The notes under the pieces are model-generated. The model did not search any database. It was not told the origin of the DNA and saw only the letters and a list, made by a program, of their open reading frames with translations. A stretch of 64,000 bases of DNA from Steromphala cineraria. Its lineage: Eukaryota > Mollusca > Gastropoda > Trochida > Trochidae. Positions 25,140-37,740 of this stretch are shown piece by piece. The stretch lies in the NCBI GenBank assembly GCA_916613615.1, contig OU744721.1, positions 72,111,060-72,175,059 of the forward strand, in the 5' to 3' direction. The stretch's first letter is position 1; each line of letters begins with the position of its first letter. The position numbers and the translations under genes are program-made.

Positions 25140-25520
25140 GAGTCATCAAGTTTAAAAGATTCCCAAAGGTGAACAAGATCAATCCCATTGTCTACCCTGA
25201 AGAGTTTCAAGGCTGGCTACCTCAAGGTTAATATTCAAAATAATGGACCTTTGTGTTCTGAACCAGTTACATCAGCATTTGAGGGCAATATAACATACCA
25301 GCATAGCTGTGAAATCCAAAATCGATGGCTTCACTTATTTGATGTCTGCTTTGCCCTACCACAAATCCCAACTAGTAGTCACTGTTGAGAAGTTTGATGT
25401 AACCCTTGTGTGGTAATGTTGTAGAAACCCTTTCAATCTTTTCGCTTTTGATTTACCAGACTGGAACAATAGAGGAACAGCAACATGAAACTACAGTACC
25501 ATTGATAGCATAACATGAGT
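25140..25520 (-). pseudogene. Ig-like domain fragment, copy C
   Basis: A CTTAG acceptor ends at 25,521. The exon then reads AINGTVVSCCCSSIVPVW and stops at TAA where copy A has the second Trp. The strand F block ISEAIDFGFHSYAGMLYC (Cys near 25,285) is intact. A TAG also interrupts the segment between them. Lesions differ from copies A and B at the Trp codon (TGG in A, TGA in B, TAA in C). Confidence 0.45.
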
Positions 25521-28429
25521 CTAAGATCAACAGCACATGAGTTAAAGTATGTTCAAGGTATATAAGAATAACTATTATCACAAAACAAAAACTCATAACA
25601 TGTATAAACATAGAAAACGAGGTATCCAATAGCATTGTTGATGACAACATTGTTTTCGTAATTACGACAAGAGATTTGATACACACAAAAATACGATTAT
25701 TTGGTATAAAGGGTGACAGTTACCATGAAACCAGAAAAAGAGGTCCTTGAAATGTCAATCATTTATGGGTTACATCGTTTTCTTAATTGCTGACTTGATG
25801 AAAATGTATGAACACTTTGTTTATACATTACCTTTTATCTATGCTGATCTCACGTAGTTTTAACATATATCTGAAATATAAGAACGATTGTATTGGATGA
25901 AATATGCTAAACTTAAAACAGAAGGACTTGTTTATTCATACATCTATATGAATATGGTCTTATATTTTATCAACTCCTTATATCCATCTAAAAGATCGCT
26001 TTATCATCTGTAAATGTCTAACAAAACATGCCATGTATCTATAACCTTACCACCAACTCTCCCATTCAACAACATTATATTGATATATGTTTGAACATTT
26101 GTTGACTGTGTTTGAATAAAATACCTGATTTCGGAACCTAATCTCATTTTAATAACTAGTAGTGCCAATGTTGATATACCGTTAATCAATCTTTAAAGAA
26201 GTAAGTATTGCTGTGAATTGATTTTGACAAAGTGTCAGAGAAGATTTCCTGATATTGCTGTAATCAAATAAAATGGTTGAAGCTGATGATATCGCCAGAA
26301 AATTTTAGCATACAACAAGTCTAAATATTGCGAATGTGACACAAGTGTGATGCTAATTGGATGCATTTCAGCAAGGTGCTGCATTTCAGGAAATTGTCAG
26401 TGGAAAAGGAATTAGCTTTCTTAAATGTTAAATGTTTCTTTTCCCAATGGACCATGTTCTAACAATTTGGAATTACATTATTTCAATTGATCTCCCTTAC
26501 AATCATTAAAAATAAATAATATTTAAAAAGGTTGCAGCTTTCTTGCTGGAATGATTAGACAATTCTAATCACAAATGAAACAATGAATAAATCAAACTGA
26601 TTCTGCTGAAATATACCCATTTTAAAAAATATATCTAACAATCCTGTCAAACTACATCAGATTCATGTTATTAGCATTTTACTTACATGTAGAACATTTA
26701 TTTGCCTGACAACAGAGTGTATTTTATTAGAGATAAGTTTCATATTTCAAACACACTTTAATGCCTCAAACAGTATCCCAAATTTATTGCACTTAATTAA
26801 AGTGAACATTCGTAAATATCCCTAATGTCCCTTGACTACCTAACCACTCACCTTCCACCTAACTGCACGAACTAATGGTAATCTGTTAGCTGACATTTTT
26901 AATAACGAATATTGAGTGAGACAGCTGATACAACTACAGCACATAACTGAAAATGATTATTGGACCAAGTATAAGGGGAATTACAAAAATGAAATTCCTT
27001 AAGATTTCCAACTGAACAACTTGTGTATTTGTTGATTACATTACCTTTCAAGAAACAGTGACATGCACCTGCGGCCTTGCGGTTTTCATTTTTATAAAGG
27101 AATTCATATAATGATTTAACTAAATTTTAAATTGCAATGTTTGAAAATGGAGAAATAAAAAAATTCTTCACGATTCTATTATGATTTTAAATTTCCTTAG
27201 TATTCTCCTTAATCAATTGAAAGTAATATTGCCACTATGACTCAAACTTAATAATGGAATGAATATTATAATGACTAATCAAAATTAAATAGGTTATTTA
27301 TATTAAAATGAATGGAACAATCATAATCTTAAAACACAGCTGATAAAATAAATGATCCGCAAGGATGTGGATATTTTGTTTGAGATCGTTGTTTTAATAT
27401 TTTTACATTTTTACGTTACCTTTAAAAATAATTCTCTCATCAGACTCATGTGTTCCATTTCACCGTAATGATCATTTTTGAAATATGATTTATCTAGTTG
27501 ATATATGCGATTAAGTCAGCTTTGTGTTTAAACCAGTCATCTTTTTTCACAACTGTTTTGATAATTTAGAGATATGGAGATTGATCAAGATACTCCACCA
27601 GCCACAAACACATAATGTTTCAGAGCTAGGGGGCTCTCCTGTGCAAGTATTGATAGCAGAAACACACTACAAATGCACTGTAAACAAGTGAATATATTTC
27701 AATTGTTTGGAAGAAGGCGGTGAAGAGCTTTCATTCATGATTTACCATCTCCCGAACTTCAGCCTGAGTATTTACAATGACTCGTTTGTTATGGATTAAG
27801 TGCAATTCATTTTATGTAAGATTATAAGGTAGCATTAACGCTTGCTACATCAAGTCTAAGTTCATTTTGCGAGCAAGATTGTTGTAACCCTGTTTTGAAC
27901 AGCAAGTTATCGCCTGTCTCGTCTGAAGGAAATTATTAGTCAACTGATCCTAATGGAGATCATCCCAGATTAGAAAGTTGATCCTGGTTTGTCACATAAT
28001 TGGATTCGTGCTGTGATCAATAAATGTATGGTTGTATCGTATCGATGTCTCAGAGTCGTCTCCATCAGCATGTACTCTACATGTAGCTTATTTATGTTAT
28101 GTGACTTCGTCCACTTTTGTGGTTGAACTTATCCTTTCTCGTCTGATTGAATTGTAGCAATTACCGTTATGCAGGCATAATACCTACTAATCATGAAACA
28201 TTGTGTTCACCATCTGATAGGGCCTAAGTAAGCTTTTTGTTGTAACATTTGCACTATTTGTATACCTTTTCGCAGATGGTTCAATCTTACGAAATATTAA
28301 TCATAATGGGGAAAATCTTCACATGTAGTCACAATTATGAGTAGGAAACATTCATTGTTCCCTCATCTAACAATTAAATCAAACTTCATCTCACACTTAT
28401 TCAAAACCAAACATTCAATACAACGTGAT

Positions 28430-29590
28430 CCATTATCCATTATGAAATATTCGAATAAATTGTTACCTACTACACAGATCGGTTACATATTTGGTCTCAA
28501 ACATTTTTAACAATTTCATTTCAACTCAAAATCCATGCTTACACTGAGTTAATCAAATTAACTGAGCATAAAAAAAAGTTTTTTTTTAATTAATAGAAAT
28601 CCGAGAGAACATTCAATAGGTGAATTTATATAACAAATCTGAGACAAATTTGAAAAAGTTGTTTTTCTTATAGATGACAAATTTAAAGCCGCAATATCAG
28701 CATACGCCTTCAAGAGTCTGAGTGTCTTTACTGTATGGCTCAAGGCGGAGATAGTAAGTTTTCAGCTTTCTTTCCTTTTGGGTCGAAACAGAGTATTGAA
28801 TCATTGATTGGTCGGTTTATCAATCATGGAAATATATGGTTATCATCAGTCAAATATATATAAAAAGTAGAATTGACACTCTGAAATATAAGTGTCACAT
28901 AAGAAGCATTCAATATCCAAACTAAAACATCGGACAAAGGATCGTTAAAAAGCAACAGATAGGTATCTTTACTATTACAGATGCGGACATTCAAAGGAAA
29001 CAAACATATTCAAATGTATATACCTGATATGAAAACTGGAACAAAGACGCAGGGTGTGTATCGCTTAGATGCAGCGCTAGCAAAACAGATATGCTTAACT
29101 TACATTTACACTATTCAGAAAAAGGGACTCCACCTGTCAAAAGTTATCAAAGCATAACTATGAATGTGAGACGTCAATCAACAACCCTATTTCGCCATTG
29201 CTGCTGTTTGTTATGAATATACTACATTTCTGACATTCTTTATATATTAAACCAGTTTTTAAATCGTTTGGAAAAATAATTGCTCGGCACAGAAATGTTA
29301 TCACTGTCACATTACTTCTCTTGGCACAGTAATATTTGATTTCTGAAATTGAAACTTTGCTTTTAAAATCAAAACGAAGGAACTCATTGAAATTAAATGT
29401 GTTTAAATACGGCAGTCACACATGTATCGTATTGCAAAAGTGTATATGATATTTAATAGGGCATTTAAAAAAGAAATAGCCTCTATTAAACACCTATGTC
29501 CCTTGTGGTTTTGTTATTGAATCTGATAAGTCACTCATCTGACAGGGTTGCTAAGAAAAGATTGGGAAAAGAATGATCCAAATGAAGGAT
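28430..29590. other. Unit C-specific stretch
   Basis: Unit B has no obvious counterpart for most of this stretch, and I see no supported gene. Its right part (29,430-29,570) matches the beginning of the window (190-330), so it may be ancestral unit sequence that B lost. Confidence 0.35.
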
Positions 29591-29705
29591 ACTTTTTCTG
29601 ATGTCTTGTAATTTTTAAGCCCGAAGCCACATTGAAATAAAATAGCGTTTTTTATGATTAATGCCTTTTCAAAAAGTCTTAATGCATTCCATAATTGTTC
29701 ACATA
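29590..29705 (-). repeat. Block inverted relative to unit B
   Basis: The complement of this block matches 19,850-19,975 in B (shared GGAATGCATTAAGACTT, GAAAAGGCATT, and CTTAAAAATTA). Flanking sequence beyond it (ATCAAAATTACATATATGTTT) is in the same orientation in both units. This is a local inversion of roughly 120 bp. Confidence 0.75.
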
Positions 29706-30143
29706 ATCAAATCATCAAAATTACATATATGTTTATTGTAGCTGTTTAGTTTAGGTCAATGATATATAACCAAGTTTACATACATTCATAGGATTTCTTA
29801 TGTACATGTAAGACAAATGGTAAGAAACTAAATTTGTAACTACATCATGCATTGTCATGTTGTAAATGGATATCAAAATGTAAATTTTGAGTATGATCCT
29901 TTGTCAGCAATTGTTAGTTGATTGTTCCAAATATTAAAAATAAATACAATGTCAATATAAAGTTATCATGATGTTGTTCAAATGCATGTTCTCTGTCGTG
30001 GATTATTTGTTTCTCAATGAGCCATGTTTTTTGAAAAATTTTAGTTATGCAATATACACAATAATCCACTCAGTTGTCCTGAAGCTCGCCATATAAACAC
30101 TAGTTAACAGTTCAAAGGCTACATGTCTGAAATTGTCACTATA

Positions 30144-30769
30144 CATCTGCAAACCATAAGTTTGTTCACCAGCTTGTGATCTTAGTGCAAATATCATGTA
30201 ATTTGAGTTTCGTTTTGACGTCAATAGAATAACTCCAGGACCACTCACAGAAGATCATCAATTGTTCATGTGTAAAATAACCATTCCCAAACCATATCTC
30301 AAGATCGTCATGTCACTGGTGCTGAATGCCGATATTCGGCATTGCTAAATAGACAGATGGGGTCTTATTTGTGAAATTCGGATTTTCCTAAATTTCGATT
30401 AAAATCATCCATGTAAACTTTGTAGGAAAACAATCAGCACAGTTACGTTGCATTAGCGCAAAGGAACACAAATGAATAAGATCTAAAGTTGTTGATCACT
30501 TATGAAGGATTCTGTAGAGCAATATAGAAATCAGTGTTTTCGAAATTTTAACCCCTTGTCACTTCAATGACCTGCCAAAATTGTTACAGCTATCTACTAG
30601 GTATGACATTCAAATATGTCAACGCAAACTGAATCTTAATTTATGCATTGAACTTTTATCATTATCGGTTTCGTTTTCGCAATGATATGATGTCTCAAAA
30701 ACGTTACAAATTACATGATATTTGCACTATAATACGAAGGTAAGTGAACAAACTTAAGATACGCAGCTG
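30144..30769. mobile_element. 626-bp element with long terminal inverted repeats, TA target
   Basis: The left end reads CATCTGCAAACCATAAGTTT; the complement of the right end reads CAGCTGCGTATCTTAAGTTT. Similarity continues through GTTCAC and TAGTGCAAATATCATGTAAT, giving arms of about 70-80 bp. TA flanks both sides (30,142-30,143 and 30,770-30,771). Units A and B read CACTAGAGA uninterrupted at this point, so the pre-insertion sequence is visible. The interior has no open frame of note. It is a nonautonomous DNA transposon (MITE). Confidence 0.85.
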
Positions 30770-32118
30770 TAGAGATATTTCTGGTAAACTTTTGCCGTTC
30801 CTCAGAGATAAACTTTAAGCCGTGAAAGCGCTGGAAGTTGTTATCTCTCTTAAGAATAAATTGATGAATGAAGTAAAAGTATTTTCTATGATTACATTGA
30901 AAATTTAAGTCCATAAATTCATTATTAAGACATTGAATAATATTCTATCCTCTTAAAATGGTTACATCAAGGGTTATATTTGATAACAAACGCCGCTGGG
31001 CTTACATTGTTAAGACGTAGTATTTATAAGAATGTTTGTGATTAAATTTTATCTGTACTGTTGATGCAATTTATGCTCTATTGCCTGACTTAAATATGTT
31101 TCTAAATTATTGAATAAGAAGATAATACTAATGAACAGGACCACATGTTTAACGGTTTTTAAATTTCAATTTAATGTAACAATTACATTCGAAACTATCG
31201 TACATAAGAACATGTAAAACATACTAACAAACACACTTTATTCAACTAAAATACTTGTTGCAGGTTTTATTCAAAATAAGGAATATAGTTAATTTTGCAC
31301 CACAAAAGCTAGTGTCCATCAAAATACTTATGATCTTACAAATAAGGAAGGGAAGCCAGCTAATGCCAAAAAAAACCTAACCAACTTAGCTTCCGTAGCT
31401 TTGATAACCTAGTAATGAACTCTATTTGAATTACTGTGGATCTCAATTTGTTTATAATATTACAAATTCTTGTACTTTTAAGGGTCAGGTCCAGTTGTTA
31501 TGTTATACAAATGTTGATCAGATCCCCAAGCTACTGCAAATGGTGTAATTGTTATAAGCAGTAGTGCAGGAGAGTTAAGAGACCCGATAATAAATTGTAC
31601 CCTAAAAAGTACCTGCTGACATTTGTTCCTAACGAGCAGCAACAATTAGGACATAAGTAGTAACGAAAGCTTGATTTGCTATTTAAGTATATTTGGCTTT
31701 AACAAGAAAATTATTTCTCCTGTGTATACTTAATGATTAAATAAACAAGACGATACAATTATAATATCTTGTCTGATAAAAATTGAATTTCATAGAAAAT
31801 ATTTCTGGTAATAAAGTAAAACTTACTGAACTACCAATTTTGACATAATTTCGGAACATGAATACATAAACAATATCTACACAATATATGAAGTCTTTTC
31901 CAAGAATAAATTCTTTTCAAACTTCCCTGCCTTGATAAACGCTAATTGACAAAAGTAATGAACCATACAAGCATGTGATTAATATGAAAGTTATCAAATT
32001 GATATTTTCTTCAATGATCAATATATTTGGATCAATGTTGATGTATTATTCAATGAGTCGTGATCGTTATTGTGCAGTTGTACAAGTTGTATCTAATAAG
32101 CATCACCAATCTGTAAAG

Positions 32119-32225
32119 TTACCTCCCTCCCGGTACCTCATAAACAGCGCCAATGTCATCATAAAAGTTGTACTTAAGAGACAATGTCTTTGATGGAGAG
32201 CCTGGTTTATCGTTAGCCATTAAAT
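32119..32225 (-). CDS. Tail exon copy D with both tyrosine motifs
   Basis: The minus strand reads MANDKPGSPSKTLSLKY followed by NFYDDIGAVYEV and ends PGGR with a TAA stop. It is the only copy with both YDDI and YEV motifs. The stop lies two codons earlier than in copy A because AAT became TAA, with no indel between them. An AG (32,226-32,227) precedes the exon. Short Tyr motifs of this kind in receptor tails usually recruit SH2-domain proteins when phosphorylated; that role is inferred and not demonstrated here. Confidence 0.5.
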
Positions 32226-35200
32226 CTGGTTAATTGTTTCCAACATACTTTTGATGTAAGAAGAACATTGGATCGCCGTGGTTTGTTTTATGTCCTGCAA
32301 CATCCTTTCTGCTTCAATTGAAACAAACTCTAACGTTTGAAACTTGATGTCAAACCTGCCTCTTATTGCTGATCAGTTTATCAATTCCATTCCATGATAG
32401 CTGTAATGTTTTAAAGATGGTTTGTCTTGACACCTTTTGATAATAATGAATAGACGACTGTAAGGATAACAAGGAGTTACTCAAGTAATTTGTTACCGAT
32501 TCCGTGAGGATATCTATGAGCAACAATGAGGAGCTTCCTAGTATGACGCAGTCTAGTTCTGATTTGTAATCCAGTGGAATGATAAACCTGATCTTAATAA
32601 TGGTTTTGGCATGTCAGTGATAATTCACAGGGTCATCATTATATCTTACATTTTTACATTTCCAAGTCCTATGCCTTTGATGGTAATCTTGTGATAAACT
32701 CACACTATGAAGTTTTTTTCAAGAATAAATTCTATTCAAACTTTCCTGCCTTGATAAACGCTAATTGACGATAGTAATGAACCATACGACATGAATGTGA
32801 ATAATACAAAATGTCCTATGCCTTTAATGGTAATCTTGTGACAAACTCACACTATTGGATTTAACAAAGCCATGCGACCTGTGCAATTTCGATGAACCAT
32901 AGAGTGGAGGTATACAAAATAAACCGCAACAATCAGCTGCTAATAATATGAACGTATAATAGATGTATATAAAGACATTGCTTTTTGCATACCTTTTACT
33001 CGTATTCCTTATGGAGTTAAGATCTTGAGAACTAATAATAATAATAGTTATCGATTGTTGGTTGTCTTATATATTGTAAAGTATTGTTTTGAATTAACCT
33101 ATTTCATTTTCAAATACTCCATTTAGTCAGTATGGTCAGTAACTTCTTCATTCAGGTTGAATATATTTGAACAGTTTTATGTTCTGACAAAAGATCAAGT
33201 AGGGTTCTCAATAATGAACTTTGTAAAATATGATAATACTTCGACAAACTTCACTCATAAACAAGCATTTAGAAACAACTGACAAACGTCTGATCTGACT
33301 ATGCTGTTGATAAGATTAGAAAATATACAAGACAAAATGAGATCAAGAGATGCACAGAGACTATACAATCATTGACTAAATTAGCTAGTTGGTCCTTAAC
33401 AGAAAATCCTATTACATGAAGGCTCTTTTCTGTATTGGTGCTGTTTACATGAGCTTTTTATAACTGATCCTAAGTTTGTCCATGCAGCAGTAGATAATCA
33501 ACAGGATAATGCATTCTTGACATTTATGTTTGTGCCTTTCTTTAGATTTATATTCTTCATTACACAAATCGCATAAGAATGATCTTAAAATACCCCTGAG
33601 AAACTTACATTTCAAATAATGTTGAATATGTATGATTCTGCTCTTTAGCCATGACTTTCATGATGAGAAGGGAATCAACAAACATTTTCTACTTTTAACT
33701 TCATTTGGATAGATGAGCAGTTTTTATGTTGCTTTTGGCGAAAATACACCGATATATACCAAATATGTAAGGCAATTTTTTTTATGATTACTTGATTACA
33801 AAGTGATTTCCTACTTCTGGTGAATAATCTAAACTGTAAACAAGGTTTAAATTCTTTTCAAATGACGAATCCGTTTTCTATTGTATTATATTAACTTAGT
33901 AATTGTTTATGTTCTATTGAAATAGCTAAAACAAATATGACACGCCCTTTGGTTGTATGCGCTGACGACAAGTAGTCCCTGAAGTAGTATGACAGTTCTA
34001 GATGACAATTAATACATAACAAGAGTAACTGAGACATGATTTTGCTGTATTCATATATTACAATATCATGTTACTTAACTGAATCGCATTTTCAGAATAA
34101 GTATAATTTGCAGAAAGAAAATTCATTTCATCAAAATCTCATACTTACATCAATGATAATCCATGAAATTCTCAAATTCAGATCAATTGATTTTATTTGT
34201 GTATCATTTTTTTCATACAATATATATTCTCACTGTATTGTATAGCAATTGATTTGAAAAGGGGGACAATAATTTTGGGTTACGAGCAGACACGTAGCAA
34301 ATGAACAAGTGATGAATTTATACGTTTTATATATATATATAGTTACGGTGGAAAAAAAGAGAAAGCAAACATTTTAAAACATTGACACCGTGCTGTTGTA
34401 CAAACAGTAGCACACAAATTTCAAACTTTCTTTACAGAAAACGAGTTAATAAGAATCATTCTGAACTTTCAACTTAGATTAATGATGGACCTTTATTATA
34501 ACATTAGAGTACATTTGACTATATTTCAAAACCTCGCTCCTTCACCAAACAAAGATTCTTGGCTCCTGCGATCCTTTATAACGAGAAACATTAATTTGGA
34601 AAGAAAATGAAAAACACTGGTATTGGAACCTAATATCATTACAATGACGAGAAGTGTCAATGTAACTATACCGTAAATCAAACTTCACAGGACGTTGGTA
34701 AAGGCATTCCTTTTAAGGAATAAATGAATATTTCGATTGTGACACAAGTGTAATGCTAATTGGGTCTTGATCAGGAAGGTGCTGCATTTCAGGAAATTGT
34801 CAGTGTTGAAGGAATGGGTTTTCTTCTCTGTTAAATGTTTCAAGTCCCGATGGACCATGTTCTGACCTTTTAGAATTACGTTTTATCGTTTAACTTTTCT
34901 GTAAAGAAATAAAAAGGAACAATGTTAACTGAAGTAAAATCTTTCGTGGTGAAATAATTTGACAATTTTAATCGATTCCATATGTCATCACTTAAAATGT
35001 TAGCAATTCGGAACATTGCATCGCATTATTTAAAGTAAAGGATTGGTGCACTGTAAAAATCCAGCATACAATTTAAATTTGATTCAGACATCATATCCTT
35101 TTAATACTTTGTGTATATTTCTATGTGTCAACGTTGTACAATATGGTCTCACTTAAGAAAAATATAGTTTACATCTCGTGATTGTGCTAACTTGTACCGG

Positions 35201-35577
35201 TATAAGACAGGCCATTTAATAAAAGCATATATATATGTTGAATTATTACAGGCCATGATAATTGGCTAATGTGGTTGATCTGGTTGACCTCGTCTTCTTT
35301 CAAATAGACTTGTATAAAAATATAAATTATTCAAATTGAAAACCAAATGTACTGTTTAGTCAGTATTTAATGCACTGTTTTGTGGAAACAAAATAGTTTA
35401 TTCTGATTTGCAGTCCTTTTCATTTAGTAACTGCATTTAAAACAACCTTCTATTAAATACTTTATTCGTAATGCAGAAATAAAATTGATCTACTTAGCAT
35501 CAAGCATGGTAAATAATTGTGTCTTCTGCTTTCTTCCCTTATGATAACAAACTTATTATTTCCGTCTATCAAATAAA

Positions 35578-35625
35578 GTGAGTGAGTTATTGTTTAACGC
35601 CATTTTGGAATCTATCCCAAAAAAT
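35578..35625 (+). mobile_element. Possible molluscan SINE remnant
   Basis: GTGAGTGAGTTATTGTTTAA followed by CGCCATTTTGGAATCTAT resembles the beginning of a repeat I recall as common in gastropod and bivalve genomes (GTGAGTGAGTTT..TTTACGCC). Only about 45 bp match, so the call is weak. Confidence 0.3.
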
Positions 35626-36689
35626 ATTAATTTTAATTAAGTAATTAAACTGTTGAGTCAAAATTAACATTAATGTGAATTATCATTTATGATTGAATTG
35701 TTCTGTTCTGCCTTAGTTTAAATAAACTGTCATTGATAATGGTTAAACTATTGTGTTCCCACTACCAATATTTGAACAACACAATGACAGTTCACATAAA
35801 TAGCTTCACACGCCACGTGGCTACAAAGAGAATGAAGAAGTAGTTAACTCTTGTTTTGAAAAATGGTTTGCTTCGAGGTCAAGGTCTTTCCGAAAACAAA
35901 AGATTTGTTTTCAATACCGTTTTGAGTTCTAAGAGATTGAAATGACATAATAAATTAAATCACGTTAGTTGTGAACCAGCAGTACTAGAAGCGAAAGTAG
36001 AATCTTAGAATTTTACTATTAGAATGTAGAGTTATCAAATTGACTTTAGGTTAATACTCACAAGGTGAAAGATGCGCTATGCCAACCAGATATTCCAGGA
36101 ATTGAACTTTAACGGGTTTGGATATTTTCATGCACAGAAAAAAATTGCTGGAATATTCATAAAAATATTTTTCTCTCACCTTCAGCTTGAAATGTAAGTG
36201 CACAATTATTATAAAACTCGAATCGGCTATGGTTTGATAGTACTTTTCTTGTTAGATATATGTTCAATGTATACAGACAAACACCATGTACAAACGCAGA
36301 TCCGATAATAAACTTTATTCCGTGGTATGCACATCCTCTAGCCGTTATCCGACATTGAACCAAGATTTTCAAAGCTTTTAATTGCATGCTACTCGCCTAT
36401 ATAAAAACTTTATAATCATTTATTACAACAATGTAAATGGACAAGAAATAAGTAATTAAGTACAAGCATTGTCTTTGTGAAATCTTGAGAATTTAGATAT
36501 AATTTATATTCATATAATAGACAAACACCGACCCTTCCAGCAGACGTTCTAAGATATTTGCAGCTTTCTATTTTAACAAAAAAATTGAGGAACCATATGA
36601 TACAGACATACCAAAATATAGTGCATATCTGTTTAACTGAACTGTGTCATGGAAACACGTACTACTTGCTTAAAGAAAGTGGTTTCCCT

Positions 36690-37740
36690 GAAACTCCAAA
36701 CTCAGCACCTTGAGTATTTGTTGATTTGATTACCTTCTAACAGCCAGCTATCTGCACCTGCGGCCCTATGGTTTCCTCTTGGGAAAAAGAATGAGAATAA
36801 TGAATTAGCTCAATTTTGAATTGAATTGCATTTCTATCAAACTAAAGAAATAAAGATTTCATCATTGTGTTTTTCATAAATGATTGCTAAAATCAATCTG
36901 AATAAACAAATGTGACCATTGTGCCCACATTTGATAACATGGAATGAACGTTAAATAACACTTAAACTTAACCAACAATAATTGTAAAATAAAACTAACT
37001 GCTTTAACGACAGATTTGCAAGCATTTCGTTGCAAGCGTTGCATAAAAACAACTGTCAATAATTATCAAATGCTTAAAGATAATGATAAAGGCGATGTAT
37101 TTATTAAACATCACAATGTAATTAATTTATTTTTACACCAACAATATTAAGTTAGAACCACTTGACCGGATGCACGTCATTCTCTTGTAAAGCTACTACT
37201 TATTAGTATTTATGAAGCAGTACTATATATTTTAATGTTTAAAAATTACGAGATTTATAAAATTATGTCAATGAACATATGCCATCAACCACTATAAACA
37301 GGTCGTTTAAGCAAGTTCCCCAACTGAACACGCTCCATTTAAAGTATTGATAGCAGGGACACATTACAGGTTGTTCAAATGCTTTCGATTGCTTGGGCCG
37401 AGAAGAGCTTTCGTTCATGATTTGCCATCCCCTGCACTTCCAACTTAAGTATTTAGAGCTACTAGGTGGATCAACTTCAATGCGTTTTGCCTGAGATTCT
37501 AAAGTAGCGATAATGTTATCAACGTGAATCGATTCCATCAAAATTAAGATTGTTTCCCACTTGATTCCACGTAAAAGGCTGGTAAACAATTTGAGTTTCT
37601 TTAACGCAGTTATTATTCTTAAAGGTGGCTTAGTAATTGTATTTTTCTCTGTTACATTTTCACGAACGCTAGAATTCAGTTGTTGTTTGACATTGTCAAA
37701 ATGTTTTAACATATTGAAACAAGGATTCAAATACTTAGAC
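36690..37740 (-). pseudogene. Diverged receptor-like module D
   Basis: A 155-codon minus-strand frame (37,730-37,263) spans the region equivalent to unit A-C blocks, including NIIATLESQAK, KYLSWKCRGWQIMNESSS and a further CPCYQYF part. The equivalent unit A-C sequence is broken by stops (for example NATL followed by a stop). Around 36,730-36,785 the minus strand reads RAAGADSWLLE before an AAG/GTAATC donor-like site, matching KAAGA in B. The open frame could therefore run across an exon and parts of its introns. No family was recognised with confidence. Confidence 0.3.

Larger units (their letters stand above)
21699..32118 (-). repeat. Tandem array unit C
   Basis: Unit C is about 10.4 kb, longer than B because of extra sequence at about 28.4-29.6 kb and an inserted element at 30.14-30.77 kb. 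Its left 2-3 kb is nearly identical to B. A block at 29.59-29.71 kb is inverted relative to B. Confidence 0.8.
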
